Source of the DNA: Bugulina stolonifera
Taxonomy: Eukaryota; Bryozoa; Gymnolaemata; Cheilostomatida; Bugulidae
NCBI GenBank assembly: GCA_935421135.1
Contig: OW285188.1
Coordinates: forward strand, 6,748,733-6,812,732
Direction: 5' to 3'
DNA length: 64,000 bases
This document shows positions 12,813 to 26,942 of this stretch, in pieces. The stretch's first letter is position 1. Every line of letters begins with the position of its first letter. The position numbers and the translations under genes are program-made. The notes under the pieces are model-generated. The model made no database searches and was not told the DNA's origin. It worked only from the letters and a program-made list of their open reading frames with translations.

Positions 12813-15800
12813 TCATTGCATGACGAACCGTGCTACTGCCAGTCCCTTATGCTCATTAAAGTAATACAACAATATTGTGTACGGGAGGGTTTCTTGCTGA
12901 GGCATAGTGGGTATTACACACAAATGCTCGCCTCACACCAGCGTAGGTGTTCACTGCTCCTCATTCCTACTCTACCAATTTACTAAGGAGATGAGGACTG
13001 CTTCAACTTACATAGTTAGTAATGAATTGTCATTAATTTACACTGCGCGTTACGAGGCAATATTATTATTCCTACAGCTACTTCACCGTGTTTAACTTGT
13101 GACACGCTTAGGCTAATGTCTTCACACAAGTTTATTGACATTTAAAAAATCAAGAAAACGAAGTCAAAATCGCTGTGCCCTGGTTCAACAACTTGCGTCA
13201 CTCCGACCAGGCCCCTGGATGGACCGACCTGCGCAGCAAGAGTTATATTCTCTTGACAACTCATTCCGCATGAACTGTAGATGTATTTAGTCTTCCACTA
13301 CTGTGCGTTGGATGAATTACTGGCTGGTAGAAAATTTTTAGTTGCGGAGGTTTTGGTTACAAAGGGATCTACTGCTAGTACGTTATTGGTCTGAGGTTTA
13401 TAAAACAGACAAACTCAGTGTCAGGTTGATGATTTATTATATCAAGAATAATTTATGACACCCATATCTGTATACGGGAATGCATATTTGGCCCATGATA
13501 CTGCTAGCTAAAACAAGGTTGGCAATATTTAGGACTGAGATATTTAGCATTTCAGCCATTATGATTAATGAGGCTTTTGAAGAGTAAGGGCTATGTACAC
13601 AAGCAGTCACATCTCTTCCTGTTGGCTCTCCGGATTACTGACTGTGGTTGTCGATGTGTCAACTGAGAGACCAACTGCACCGGCCAGCAACGATTGTATA
13701 AACTTGGTACGCACACTGCCATATTGTTTGGCGCGCTCAGCCATGTGACTAGAATTAACACATGTACATCCATGCATGCAGTTGAATAAATATTATATAA
13801 CCATGATAGGATACTGATGTATTATATACCTACTAACTGCATGCATTTCATCATTCCATCAGCTAGACTTTCTATGGGAGGAGAGTTCTTACATCCTCAG
13901 TGCCCTATGCTGGCCAGTGACCACCACTGAGCACCTACAGTAGTGCAGTAGCCAATAGTGACCAGTTGAAGCTAGTATTTCCAAATTGAATTACGAGGTC
14001 ATCAAAGTTTAGAGAAAATGTCATTATAGCATTCCATTATAAATTATAGACACATTATATCACCTATCCACTTCTCTTAAAGACCCGGGAGCCGGATTTC
14101 AGGCCCCTAGAAACCAAAGAGTTCCTATTAGTTGGCCACAGATTAATATTATTTATTGCAAAGAAGCAGAGTACCTGGTGGCAAAATATGTATAAGGATA
14201 ACTATAGATAATAACTCAAATCATAATGCTTAAAATAATTGCGCATTAGACTCTGGCGGCATATTAGCATTAGAATCAGTGTCACAATATAGATTTAAAA
14301 CATAATGGCTAAACTGTCAGTCATTTCATTGTACATGATAATGCATCTAGGCAAGTTAATTTATAAGAAACCCCAAATTTGACTTATCACCTTTCTATCT
14401 GAACCACACCTTGTCTTTAATACAACTATTATTCTAAGTCAGTAGTTGGGAGCTTAGCAAATTAGCTAGTACTCAGTAGTGTCTAGTCAATAGTTCTAGT
14501 AACTAATCACTTGGCAAACATAGGAATCACTGGGCAGATTCTAACCTTATTCTAAGTACATTTGACCTGAGGGTAGAGGAATGTGGAGCTATTCAATTCC
14601 TGTAGAGAAAGGATAACTCTCAATCTCACCTCTTCTAGTTTACTGGTTAGTCTGGTCACCAACATCAAGCCATATTTTAAATTGTGTACGTCTCAATACA
14701 GATAAGATCGAGATCATCAGGTTACACACCATCAGAGAGAGGGCTTTACCAGGTAACACTCACAGCCCTTATAGTTCAGATCAGGTGATTCAGACATCAG
14801 ACTTGACAGTCTATCCAGGAATGGTCCACAAGACTACCATTCACATCAATGTCTATAGTATTAAAATTTGATTAGTTAAATATGAACTTCCTGCAATTAG
14901 TTATGTGAGGCTTTAAGCTATCCCTAGATCAGTAATATCAAGGTTAACATCTGCACGTTGCAGATGGAAAATTCCCTTTTGCTCCATTTGCACTATTGTC
15001 GTTCAAACAGCAATTGTGAAATTTTTTCCTGCTGACTTACTTCGTCACAAAAGCAGACTATTTAGCTCTATTTACTGAATCACAGCCGAACCTAATATCG
15101 CGGAAATTGTAGCTCCCGTTGTGCTGCTTTCCGTTTCTGCCGCAACTCAACTGAATGTCCTCACTTCCTGTTAACCAATACACTTCATGTATTTGCATCA
15201 TTGTTTGTATCATTATCTCTTGGCATAAAATGGTATGGGTGAAAGAGTTGACTGTCTAACGCCGTTGAACAAAATCTGGCAAACTGGTGCAAGTTGGCAC
15301 AGCGTCAAAGTTCAACCTGAAGAGCACAAATGTCATACCCTTCTAGACGTCAAATTTTTCATAGATGTAATATTTACTATGCAAAATGAAATACAAACTG
15401 AACACTGAATACAGTCCACAATATGAGCTCAAAATCAACGTTAGTAGAAAGACAAACTGGACTGGTACACTGCAGCTGTAAAGTGCAATTCTAAAGTACA
15501 TGGAGGTGCCTACCATGTATGTGTACCCCCCCCCCCCCCCATCTAACACTCACTTGCATAACTTTTTAAGAAAATTGCGTTGTCCTCAAGTCATGTAAGA
15601 TTCAGTCGTGTTCTATAATTTTACATTATGCTTACTGAAGTAGTGTAGATAGTTCTGAATAGTCTTCATCGGAATTGCAATCATATAATATGCGCTGACC
15701 GGTAAATGTACTGAAGCAATGTGCTGCAGATACATAAGACAGTGACCAGACATGCTGACCTTGGTCTAAGTGATCTACAGCTGTTGTACATATCAGTGTG

Positions 15801-17655
15801 AATCTGCAGCCCACCCCCAGGTTTCTAGCTACTCAAGTATCGTGCATTATTGTTAACAGATCAATGAAGTCGGGCGTCTAGAGAGAGGTAAGCAAATGTG
15901 GGTTAACATCTATAAATATTGTCTTTGAATTTCCTTCTTTTATCACTAATTGTCACCCCCTGCAATGATTATAGCTCAGATATTACCAGGTATATGAATA
16001 TTATGTAAGATTGACTGCCAGTTGCGTGGTAGAGGTAGATAATGGAGTACTATTAAATATTCCCATTGGTTTCCCTACTCTTTACAAATTTTACCAAGAA
16101 CAGCAATTACATACTAATCTCTAGTGAACCCCTTTTCAATAGGCATACCCTAAATCATATCTATCGCATTCCAGTTCATTAAATTTAATGTAAATTAAAA
16201 AATCAAAAATCAATTTTACTCCTTTACTCTGAGTTCAATATAAAGCTAGGAATTTGTAGGAATTTTTTTGAAATATATTTGTTGCGATGATGGATATAGA
16301 GTGTGATTATAGAGATCGAAAAAAACCAGGTTTTGCAGAAGATATTATTCAATTACATAACCAGAATTATAATCAGAATTTGTAACTAAATGATGCTACA
16401 CTAAGAATGCAGCAAAATCGATAGAACCACAATCGAGCTTAATAAACAATGTAATCAAATATACGCAAACGTGATTCAGTGAGGTATATAATATAGTAAT
16501 ATCATCATGGCAATATTGATACGTAAAAATAATGGCATTACAAATTTTTATTGACACCAAACTGTCATCAATATTGACGCAAAGTCCTAATTTAATTCCA
16601 TGTGTACTATCTACCAAGACCTAAACTAAATAAATTAGCAGCTCATCTTGCCCTAATTAAATTGACCTATTAGAGTCACTTGAAGGTTGCCGTGCCTAGT
16701 TTATACCGTATGACAGCATATTTATTGCAAATTACGAAGCATATAATATTATTTGAACATTGTGCGGCAATTTATTGGGTCAAAGATTGTGTTGGTAAGA
16801 CCATCACCACCATAACATTCAATGTGATGGTAACAGGCAAACAGAGGTGAGGCAGTGAGCTTAGGTTGACAAATGTTTTTCTGCACCTTGTAAAAACCAG
16901 TATGAAGCCAAAAGATGTTATAATATTATAGTAACCCCAGCAAACCTGGCGACTGCATAGCATAGCTGATTATGGTCAATTCTTGTGCGGCTGTCCTGCT
17001 GTTCCTGAAAATATATACAAAATACATGAAACAACCAATATAACAAAATACCACCTGTTTGGATACATGTACATGTAGGCCTACCCGACATGTAGTACTA
17101 CAGTAGTGGAACTATATGATATTATAATAGGTCCACAGTAACCTACATGTACATTTACATGATTGTGTGTAACATTATTCTAATATAATATACATTCGTA
17201 TAATTACAAATTATACAGCATAATCTATATACATGTAATGCAATGTGGTGATGCAATACAATACACTGCCATAGATAGTTGAATTATCCAAATGCCACAG
17301 CAGAATTTGCATTACTGTCACACAGTGGGGATACAGATATTTCGCAAATTATGGTTAGAAACTGGATTTTACGATTTGGGCATACATGTTGGGATTGTCT
17401 TTTGATCAAACAACAATTTGGTAACTGTTATCTTTGAAAAGTTGTGCATTTCATACAGTTTTTACTCTGCATAAAGTACTCAAAAACTGTTAGAAATGAT
17501 GATTCTACAGCATTTAAAATGACTAATACTCAACCACTGGTACTCAGGTAATTTATTAATTAATTTTGATGCCAATGCAAGGGTTTAAATAGTCTCCAGG
17601 TAGCTATATACATGGTCCAGCACAGGCTAACTCTGAGTCCAGATATCTAACATAC

Positions 17656-17840
17656 CGTTGTTAAGACCAGTCTCTCGGGTGAATACAGAGGATGCAGTGG
17701 TGGATGCAGAGCCTGATGTTGGGGTGGACACACGAGTGGACACAAGGGTGGATACATGAGTAGACACAAGGTCGGAACCAAGATTGGACACAATAGTGAA
17801 CCTTGATAACATTGTGGTTGATACAGGAGTGGATTGAGAT
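17656..17840 (-). other. possible Ser/Thr/Val-repeat coding exon
   Basis: One minus-strand frame reads a run of VST-type units (VSTHVSTLVSTRVSTP) flanked by Ser/Thr-rich sequence, and ends at a donor-like G|GTATGT (GT at 17654-17655). The DNA is an imperfect 12-24-bp tandem array (variants of GTGGACACAAGG). All three minus frames stay open, as expected for a short-unit repeat. It is either a mucin-like exon of an unseen gene or just a minisatellite. No acceptor or partner exon was found. Confidence 0.2.
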
Positions 17841-20800
17841 AATATACATTCATAATTATGATCTAACTACTAATAAATTAATTATCTTTCATATAATTAA
17901 CTTTCTGCAGCCAGAAGGGCACATCAGTTGTACTAATTGCCCACTTAGCCATACCATACAATATAGTAGTACCTTTATTGATTTTCTTTGCACTTTAAAA
18001 TGCCCCGAGCTAGTAAGTTACCAGTTTTAATTGGTTTTCTAAAACTAACTGTCTCATAATGTAATTGTTGCAAATTATCTAATTTTATAAAATGAACTTC
18101 ACACTATGTATACATATTTTACTCAAAATGGTGAAAATAGATACAGAAACATTTGACCTACATGTCTTGTATATAGGCCTACTGCTGTGCTGTGGCCTTG
18201 GTAATGTTCTAAAAATAAAAAAAACTGTACTATCGCTGCGTAGGAGAATCTTAAATAGAATAATTTTGGAAATATAGAAGTTTCAATCCAAATTTATGTC
18301 AACTTTGTCTCAGTTCTAAAGGAAACTAAACTAATATCATCTAGGAAGAGAAGCTTTCATCCCACAGAATTTTATGGTTGAGGCATGCGTAAAATGCAAT
18401 TATTGTTATCAACGTCCATTTGACTAATTTGAGCGTGACAAGAAGTAGTCCAGATTTCTTTGCGTCACCTTCATGCGCAGGTAGGTCTTGTTATTAGAGA
18501 ATAATTGTCTCTCTACCTGGAAGTAACACATGCACACTATTGTACCCTTGTCGCTGATTACCTTCTAGCATACAGACAAGCCTTTGCTCCCAGTAAAGCC
18601 GATACATGAACCAGTTACTCTGCAACTTTCTACGAAGGGTTTGAAAATATTTGGATTACAGGCTACATTTTCTCAGTCTTATTAGTATATGTTTTATGAC
18701 AATAAGACGATCAGTGAATTGACTTAGTGTCAGGAGTGCAGTTAGAACAATTTCTAGCGAGTCACTGATGATGTAGTCTATTGTATGAGTGCACGTGTAT
18801 TTACCTTTCTTTCATTATCACCATCTAAATATGGCTGATTACGATTATCGTTCGTTATTTCCTGAGTGGACCAGAGAACGATATTCATCCCAGACGGCTC
18901 GTACTATGTACAGTTGTACACTTCCGAACTGATTTACTGTGACACAGTACTAGTAACATTTATATAAAGTACATTGGCTAATTCAAGCAACATGATCAAG
19001 CAAATTCATCTATCTAACATAAAACAGATCTGATGGTCAAAGGCATACATTTTATGCTGTAAGCAAAGGCTATGTATTTTGTATATACTGTGTAAGTCTA
19101 ACCACAATTTAATAACTTGTAAAACAACCTTTGAAATATTTCTGTAAACAAAGCTTGTAATTTTACCTGTTGCTGAAATCTATAGCATCTTATTTCACTC
19201 AAAAATATTTATTGAATTACATTATTTTGTTAAATCAATAACTTGTTTCCCCATAAGAGGCATGTACACCGTCTAAACAAGTCATTTTACTAACTTGAGT
19301 TGAATCCATATTTTTCATATTTTTATTAAAACAGCTGTTTGTTGTTGAAATCTGATCCTGTGGGAGCAGGTTCTTTCTAATGATCTTACATTCGGACTAC
19401 TAGGGAATTTTTTAGTCACTCCTTGAAAATATGACTCTTGTTTTGATGTTAGCTCTCCCATAATGCGGGCCGGAAGCTCAAGGTAGACATTTATTACATA
19501 TATGTTGATACATAACAGAGAATGTATCACACCAATAGCACTAGGTTTTGGCTGTGTAAAAACAACATCGAAATGTGATCAAACAAGTAAAATGTAACCA
19601 AATTTCATTCAGTTGCAGCACAGCAGTACATTTTTTTGGAAACAAACCCGCTGCTTTGCACGCTATTAACAGAGAGGAGGCTCTATAACATGTAATTCTG
19701 TTCGGTAGCAGGAGGTACTGTGTATATAAAATGGCTTATATATAGTATAAATTGGTCTAAGACCAGCCGCACATTACGTATACTGTTTTCATTAAGAACC
19801 ATTGATGGTATCGATATATAGCATCCTTTTCTAACTAGAATTTTAAACTGTCACTCTTATGATATAATAACAAGAAGTGAGATACATGCACTATTGTAAA
19901 CGTACATGTGCATACAGTGTATATAATATCTGTGTATGCTCGTGCGCATTATATACATGTAATACGAATGTAGAGTAAAGGGCAGATGACTGTGCACTGC
20001 ACTTATTCATCTAATGGCTGATAGTATAATTAAGCTACCTTGGCCAATGGTCAGCATAGTCCAGTGGGAAGGCTTGCACTACATACCCAATGCATAAGTA
20101 CAATGGTCGATTACATGGTGACAGCAGACTTGATAATGCTGCCTCTCTTGTGACATTTCCCCTTCATTGTCTTACCCTAGCAAGCTCCCCTTTCACTAGC
20201 TACCCAATTAGTAAAATAATTATCTTTATCAACAATACGATTTAAAATTAAAATTCATTAGTTTCAAATTGCTATTTAAATTGTTAAATTAAACGAATCG
20301 GCTTGAAGGATCCATCAATGGACCCGGTATCGACCGACGGCATCTTACCATCATTGAACATTTCTCCGGAGAATAATATTAATGACTTATTCTTCCAAGC
20401 TAATAAAATGTGCTAATGAATCCCTCTAGACCAACTAGACATTGTAACAATTATTTTCTAAGCTGCACAATCTGAAGAAAGAGAGAGGATGACTCCCATA
20501 TATCTAGTTTAGTAAACAAAGCATTGCGTCATATAGTCAATTATTCATGCTGTAGGTATGTATGAATATTGGATAGCTCTACTACCTGTATGTACAGAAT
20601 GTAGGGCTGCACACATACCTCTCACTCTTGACTGTAAATTGTTTATGAAATATAATTGAATCATTTTACAAGGAAATTAAATTAAAACAACATAAAGCTC
20701 ACATTTTTCTCCAGAACACTTAAAACGTTGTTTATTGTTGGTAGATAAACTACTCAAAATTTCATGTTTGTTTGGAATAAATTATTAAATATTTTGCATT

Positions 20801-21049
20801 CTAATTTGATTTTTATTCCGTTGGCATGATTTGTACTCTAGGGCCTAGACCAGTGGTATGCTTAACATGGCGTGCCAGAGGTGAAGAGATGGTGATGGCT
20901 TGAGCCAGACTGGTGCCAACACCTCAATCTACCTAAACATTTTGTTATACGCAGAAATAAAGTTTACTGTGAAACAGCGATAAATTTTGCTATGCATACA
21001 GCTTGTGTATATTATAATTCATATACAGTAATATATATGTATAAATACA

Positions 21050-21210
21050 TGTACCAAAGGACCAAAAGCAAAATCCTCTTTTTCGTGAGAGAAATTTAAG
21101 TGTGTCGATGAACTGGAGATGGTTTTCTCTGACTAAGACCGAGCGGTCTACTTGGAATTTTTATTTCAACCCCCGGCTGCTCCAAGAAGCCGCGAAAACA
21201 CTATAATATG
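21050..21210 (+). repeat. dispersed repeat family, copy 1
   Basis: The block CCAAAAGCAAAATCCTC followed by GAACTGGAGATGGTTTTCTC and, ~100 bp on, CGCGAAAACACTA recurs in related form at about 53820-54046. A shorter piece recurs at about 38878-38945. It is non-coding and looks like an old interspersed element of uncertain class. Confidence 0.55.
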
Positions 21211-23916
21211 TAATGTTTTGTCTTATACAAAAGTTGTCTTCTCTTGTGTGGTCTTATTCACAAGTATGACTTCATAACTTCATAATGTTAGACCGACAGT
21301 GTACATGTACGTACATGTTGCATTATACAAATATAAAAATAATATACAGGGTTGTATGTAGCATCTCTCTTGATATACTGTTATACAGTGATCATCATGG
21401 TACTAAAAACCGAGATGTGACATGTCGTGAGGTTGGAACTGTCGGCCTACTAATATACAGTCGTGTAAATAAAGAGATTTCAACACGAGCTAAATTTCAA
21501 CATAATCAGAGACATATATCTCCATACATGATCTATTTATAGAATTTTATATAAATACATGTATAAACTTGTTTTAAAATTATAATTAGACAGACAGAAT
21601 AATTAGAATAGAAATGAGCAATAAACTAATAATAATTAATAATATAGATCTATGTGTACAATATGTCGTTCAAGTACCTGTGTTCTTACACCATTCTATA
21701 TTTAGTGCCCTACTGCTTAGATGATGCTGGATGATAAAAATACGATGACAATGTCTCAGCTCTAGCTGCCTGATGTTTAGAATATTCAAAGTATTTCATC
21801 TTTTCTGGGGTTCAGAATTACAATATTATTCTTATAATGTCCTAGAACCAACTACCGTACTTCTAAAATTGTGCTGTAGTTTGTATGGAACAGACGCTTT
21901 ACAAACAGCTGAATGGTTCTCAGCAGATTGTGAGGTCAGTACATGCATTTTCCAAATGTAAGTTTACCAAGCCTGTTATAATTTCTACATGTCATTTACA
22001 ACTCATCGTGCGTTCAACTTACATGTAGCGCCGTGTTGTAAACCCAGACACAATCTATGAGAATGTGAATTTCGGCGGTTTGTCAGTCAGCAAATCAAAC
22101 GGCAGCTTATACTCACTGTGTTGAGGATAATTGAGGATAATGGAACAGCCACGATTTAGCTAGTTAAAGCAAGAGGCCCTAAGGCTATATCTGGAGTATT
22201 AGAAGGGTGACAACTTCCAATTTTACTTCTAAAATTTTCCATGTGATCTACTTCCATGTTGATGAGAGAGTCTATCTCTTAATGGGGTTTATCACAGAGC
22301 ATAAAACCTGTAAAAATAGATTGTAAGGAATTAAATTTAAAACTTCAGACGTCTGTCATATTACGAGTACTGCACATTGCAGATGTGCATCTATGCTAGC
22401 TTGAGTATGTTAAATTCTTGTACAATCCACAACAATTTGTTTGGTTTATCGCCTTTGCTTGTTCACAGGTATTTCTCTCCACAACCATCTCTCTGTTTTA
22501 TTTTAGAACTTTTTGTTTTATGTACATGTATATTGATAGCTTGTTTTTAATGATTAGAGTTGTCCCCCTGCTCCATATTAAGAAAAGAAAGTAGGTGGGA
22601 AAACACTTTTTGTAAGATAGGACTATTTTGGTTTATCTACCCGTAAGTTATATGAACATAGTGAAGGTACAGGCTTGCAGCCCATAAGCCCAGCCAGCAC
22701 CCCTACCTGGGAGTTTCTTCATGTAGTCACAAGAGAGATAAATCTACAGACAGGTTATCTGTACTTTTTGACAAGACGATGTCTAAATTGTAACTATTTA
22801 GAGAATGTTTGGATACCCCTGCACAGCCGAGGAAGTAATGCTGCCCGATAAGGCTGCCGATACGCCTTTCACACCGGGCACCAAGCAGTAATTATACCCC
22901 CCTCCTCCATATATAAATAGTAATAGCAATATTAATAACAATATAAATAAGGTCAAGTAGCAGACATAGCCTGGGTACCACCTACAAGCATCACTCTTTG
23001 TCTCAAAGCTAGTTACCTGCATAAGTTATATTGTGTAGGACGGTTTTATTAAACCCTTGGGTCTAATGTCACAGTTGTATTATGCATGCAATGTAGATCT
23101 AGTTACCGCCACCTATTAATACGCTACATGTACAGGCATCACCATGTGTCTTGTGACTCTACTAGATCTCCAAGTATGCTAAGTTTGGTTCTTTCCTGCA
23201 GTAGAAGTTGTTTTACCTTTTTATTTACCTCCTAATCTAACTGGTGGACTGCGGTAACGAAGGCTATCGGAAATTTCCGTTACACATCTAAACGTAGTTG
23301 AAGTCTGATCCTAAGTTTACCTCTAGTCAGACCATTGCCGGTGTTTACAGGTTAAAGCTGTACGCCATATCACCATCCACCACAGCCTGTGAAGTTACAT
23401 GTACATGTACCATACCCTATGACAAAAACAAGGGATTACAACTCCAAATTATAGATTCACATTACTTGAGCTGCATATAATAATATGTTTATAATGTACC
23501 ACATAAGATGCATCACAGTTTATTAGAATTTAGTTCATTACCAACTTTCCATGAACACCCATGGTATAACAAACTACAATATATATATGTACATGTATAT
23601 AGCATTTATTACCATGCACATGTATATACATGTACATGTACATACTCTCTCATACACGTGTACATAAATATAGTCACTGATTATAATACGAAGTTGTCTT
23701 CTCCTAGTTCAGCTTCCATAGATAGGAGTGGATAACTTCAAATGGCAATCAGTTATTGATAGAACCCACCAAAACTACCATCGTTCAATGGTTCATATTC
23801 ATATGCCCACCCCATGGCCCATGCAACACGACCGCCTAACGCCGTTGTTTTGGGGAATGAGCTCTGATTTCAGTCTACTAATTTTATACTTCATCTTTAC
23901 AGTATTTATATCCGGG

Positions 23917-23990
23917 AGTGGCCATAGCCTAGAGGTTAAGGCTATGAACTTTCATCTGGGAGATCTCGGTTTAATTCCTGTTATAGTCAA
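23917..23990 (+). repeat. tRNA-like SINE remnant
   Basis: TAGCCTAGAGG (23925-23935) fits a pol III A box and GGTTTAATTCC (23968-23978) fits a B box with one to two changes. They are spaced 32 bp apart, as in a tRNA gene. No clean cloverleaf acceptor stem is evident, so a tRNA-derived SINE head is more likely than a functional tRNA. Confidence 0.4.
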
Positions 23991-25302
23991 CGGTTATGTT
24001 AGGAGGGCATCGGCCTAAAGCCTTATGCTCCTGTGCCACTCTGTCTCTTTGCCATGCTGTTCTCTACCTCTAATTAGACAAAATACTGATCTCCTCAGAT
24101 CCTACTTCTCTTACCTGAGTCAGTGTTCGAAGTGGAACAAATGAGATAAGTACACGCTGCATGCAGAAAATGTTTGAGAAGTTCAGATTTGTCTCCCCTG
24201 GTTTTCTGTCAATATCTAAAATGTTATATATAATACATTTGCGGGTAACTGGTAGCACTTAGGATTTGCTAATATAAAAATGTTTGCCACACATATCATC
24301 ACTTATTCCTTATAATACGTTATTTTGTAAAACTGAAAATGGAAAAAGGGAAAAAGCTTTAGGAACCAATTTGATCAGGATATTAAATTGACTAGATTAG
24401 CGACTTCTCAATGTTTCAGATGAGGCAGCTGCCCTGGCTGCAGTCAGTAAGGGTGCTACTATACCTTTACTAGAACAACTAGCGACTAGCTAATGTACAA
24501 ATAGGCTGCGAATAAAAGCAGATTAGCTCAATTGCTATTAAAAATTGAAAGAAGCCTTAAGATTTCCACCGCTAGTCCTAACCCTGGAAAAACATGAGGG
24601 TACTCGCCTGCTGGCTGTGTACCCACGAAAATTGAGGCGAGTACACACCGTAAACTCCCATATAACCACACTTCGAACACTGCCTAGACCCTAGAGTTTA
24701 TAATGGGAAGTAAAATTTGTCAGTTTGTTAACAAGTACTGGCATTATAGCTATCAGACACCTTCTATACCTATACCGGCATCTACATGTACATCTACATG
24801 CACAAGCATTAGTATTTCTAACAGCTAGCTACATCCTTATAATGACTACTGTTGCTCTTACATGTACAATAGCGCAATCAATTCATTGTAAGTCTAGTAG
24901 TCTTTGTACATACATGTACTAATAGAAGTATTGGTAATTTACCGGTACAGCAGGTTGAGTTATCTGTTCTTACATAACCAGCAAAGAGCAGACAATTCCT
25001 AGCAATTTATATAGATGTATATCACAAGCTTAGTACACAAACGCATGTACATGTAGCTCTGTATGCTACAGACATGAGTATGCATCAAGCTCTTTGCACT
25101 ACTTGGTTCATAGGTCTCTTAAAGTCCAATAATTCAATTCCACAAAAATGGATTTCCTGTCTAGTCACTAAGTATAAAATATATTGGACTTGGACATAAA
25201 GCTGTTTATTTGCTCTTGTAAGATGAACTCATATTAAAGATGCTATTAGTAACTTCGACCTGCCTATGGTGACCAGAGCACAGCCTAGCTCAGCATAATG
25301 TA

Positions 25303-25310
25303 CATGTATG
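25303..25310. repeat. 8-bp target site duplication (left)
   Basis: CATGTATG directly abuts the element beginning CAGAG and is repeated exactly at 26400-26407. Eight base pairs is the length made by hAT-type transposases. Confidence 0.75.
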
Positions 25311-26399
25311 CAGAGCTGGGTCCAAGTCATAGATTTGACTTGACTTGCCAAGTCAAGTCAAGTCACAAGTCGACTTGACTTGGACTTGCCAACTTGCTGA
25401 CTTGACTTGACTTTGACTTGCACATCAATGTGACTTGACTTGACTTGACTTGGACACATGAATGACTTGTGATTTTGACTTGACTTTGACTTGCACATCA
25501 ATGTGACTTGACTTGACTTGACTTGGACACAGGAGTGACTTGTGATTTTGACTTGGGTTTTGCCAAGTCAATCTGGCAAATAAAAATTTTGTACAGTGTT
25601 TAGCCAACATGGAAAAAAGGTCTCAATTGCCTACCTAATTATCATTTTTACTAGATCAGTGCTACTAGCAGCACTCAGAGTATATCAAGGTTAGCTATGA
25701 GGATACACAATTCAGGCACTATCTAAGCTGTGTGTACGAGAGACTACACAACGACAATGCATAGTCACAAGTACACACAGTGCAAGTAGTGTAAGTGTAG
25801 CATACAATGTAGGTGTGGTGTAAGTAGTGAATACAATGTACAGTGCAATAATTACTAGAGTTAAGTTGCAGGACTGGCCAGTGGGCACTCCTTGCTGTAC
25901 CATGTGCTGTTTATATGCTATGTAACACTGCATCACCATTACAATATACAGTATATAATACTATATGACCAGTCTCGACCGTAGTGCCAATAATACTACT
26001 CATATAGACTAGTTCTTTACCATGATTGCATCACATACATGTCCATGCCCTGCTACACCTTGGCATAGGTTTTTCATGGATTGGAATGCCTACTAAAAGA
26101 AAAAAATGATGTTTTGAAAAATGTAAAATTTTTTGAAGCTGTCTTCCACTTGACTTGCATTTCGACTTGACTTGACTTTGACTTGACTTGACTTGTGACT
26201 TGCATGACAGCTGACTTGACTTGACTTGACTTGAGGCAGCACTGACTTGACTTTGACTTGACTTGCTTTCAAAATTTTAGAAATTACTTGACTTGACTTG
26301 ACTTGAGGCAGCACTGACTTGACTTGGACTTGACTTGCCTCCAAAATTTTAGAAATGACTTGACTTGTTGACTTGCAAGTCGACTTGGACCTAACTCTG
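25311..26399. mobile_element. non-autonomous hAT-type element filled with GACTT-type pentamer arrays
   Basis: The ends form an inverted repeat of ~18 bp: left CAGAGCTGGGTCCAAGTC, and right, read on the minus strand, CAGAGTTAGGTCCAAGTC. The 5'-CAGAG terminus and the exact 8-bp duplication CATGTATG on each side are hAT superfamily hallmarks. The outer ~250 bp on each side are dominated by imperfect TTGACTTGAC/CAAGTC repeats. The middle (~25570-26140) is unrelated AT-rich sequence. No transposase ORF is present, so movement would need enzyme supplied in trans. Confidence 0.8.
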
Positions 26400-26407
26400 C
26401 ATGTATG
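26400..26407. repeat. 8-bp target site duplication (right)
   Basis: CATGTATG follows the right inverted terminus ending CTCTG and is identical to 25303-25310. Confidence 0.75.
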
Positions 26408-26543
26408 TCATATACTATTATAATTATTTGTGTGAAACTGAGAGAGGACAACTTCCAATTATAATTAATAACAGATAAGTAAATAGGCTCATGCCCATTA
26501 CTATTAGTGACTGCGGGCTGTCATATTACATGTACAATTACCC

Positions 26544-26942
26544 GAGCACACTAAGGAATATGACAGAAGTTGTCTATCAACCCTACCCTTTATTACATGT
26601 GCTTAGTAACAATGACTAAGTATTGACTAGCCCTAGTTCCTAGTTGTATCTTGTTCTGCCCTGTAGGTTCAAGTGTTCCTTGTTGCTTATGTGCTCATGT
26701 GTAGGATGCCACCTTAGCTGCTCTTGCTGCAGTTCCCATAGGAACTTAGGCTAAGAGACTAGATATAGAATCTACAACTTCAAAGCACATGTATGAGTAT
26801 AATAGAAGTGAATTTATTGCTTGCTCAGGAACAACTGAGCTACGTACTTGTATACATGTAAGACTACTTGCATCTGTTTACAAAAAGTACTTCAGGCTAG
26901 TTCTGGTGAGGGCAGACTTAAGGTCGGTCTACATCAATCATA
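26544..26942 (-). repeat. dispersed repeat, copy 2 (inverted relative to copy 1)
   Basis: The reverse complement matches 12429-12812 along its length, from TGATGTAGACCGACCTTA to CCTTAGTGTGCTC, with extra bases around the GTATACAAGTACGTAG region. The two copies lie ~14 kb apart in opposite orientation. There is no coding content. Confidence 0.7.

Larger units (their letters stand above)
12813..25302. other. gene-poor region between the two TGF-beta genes, left part
   Basis: There is no gene I can name across ~12.5 kb. Noted contents are a 15-base C run at 15526-15540, a possible Ser/Thr-rich exon on the minus strand at 17656-17840, a short ATG-initiated ORF at 18832, a repeat-family copy at about 21050-21210 and a tRNA-like SINE remnant near 23917-23990. 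Other open frames are under 90 codons and show no recognisable motif or splice framing. Confidence 0.4.

Noticed and set aside
25425..26344. Minus-strand ORFs reading Lys/Ser/Val/Gln repeats
   Set aside because: They come from pentamer repeats inside the hAT-type element.
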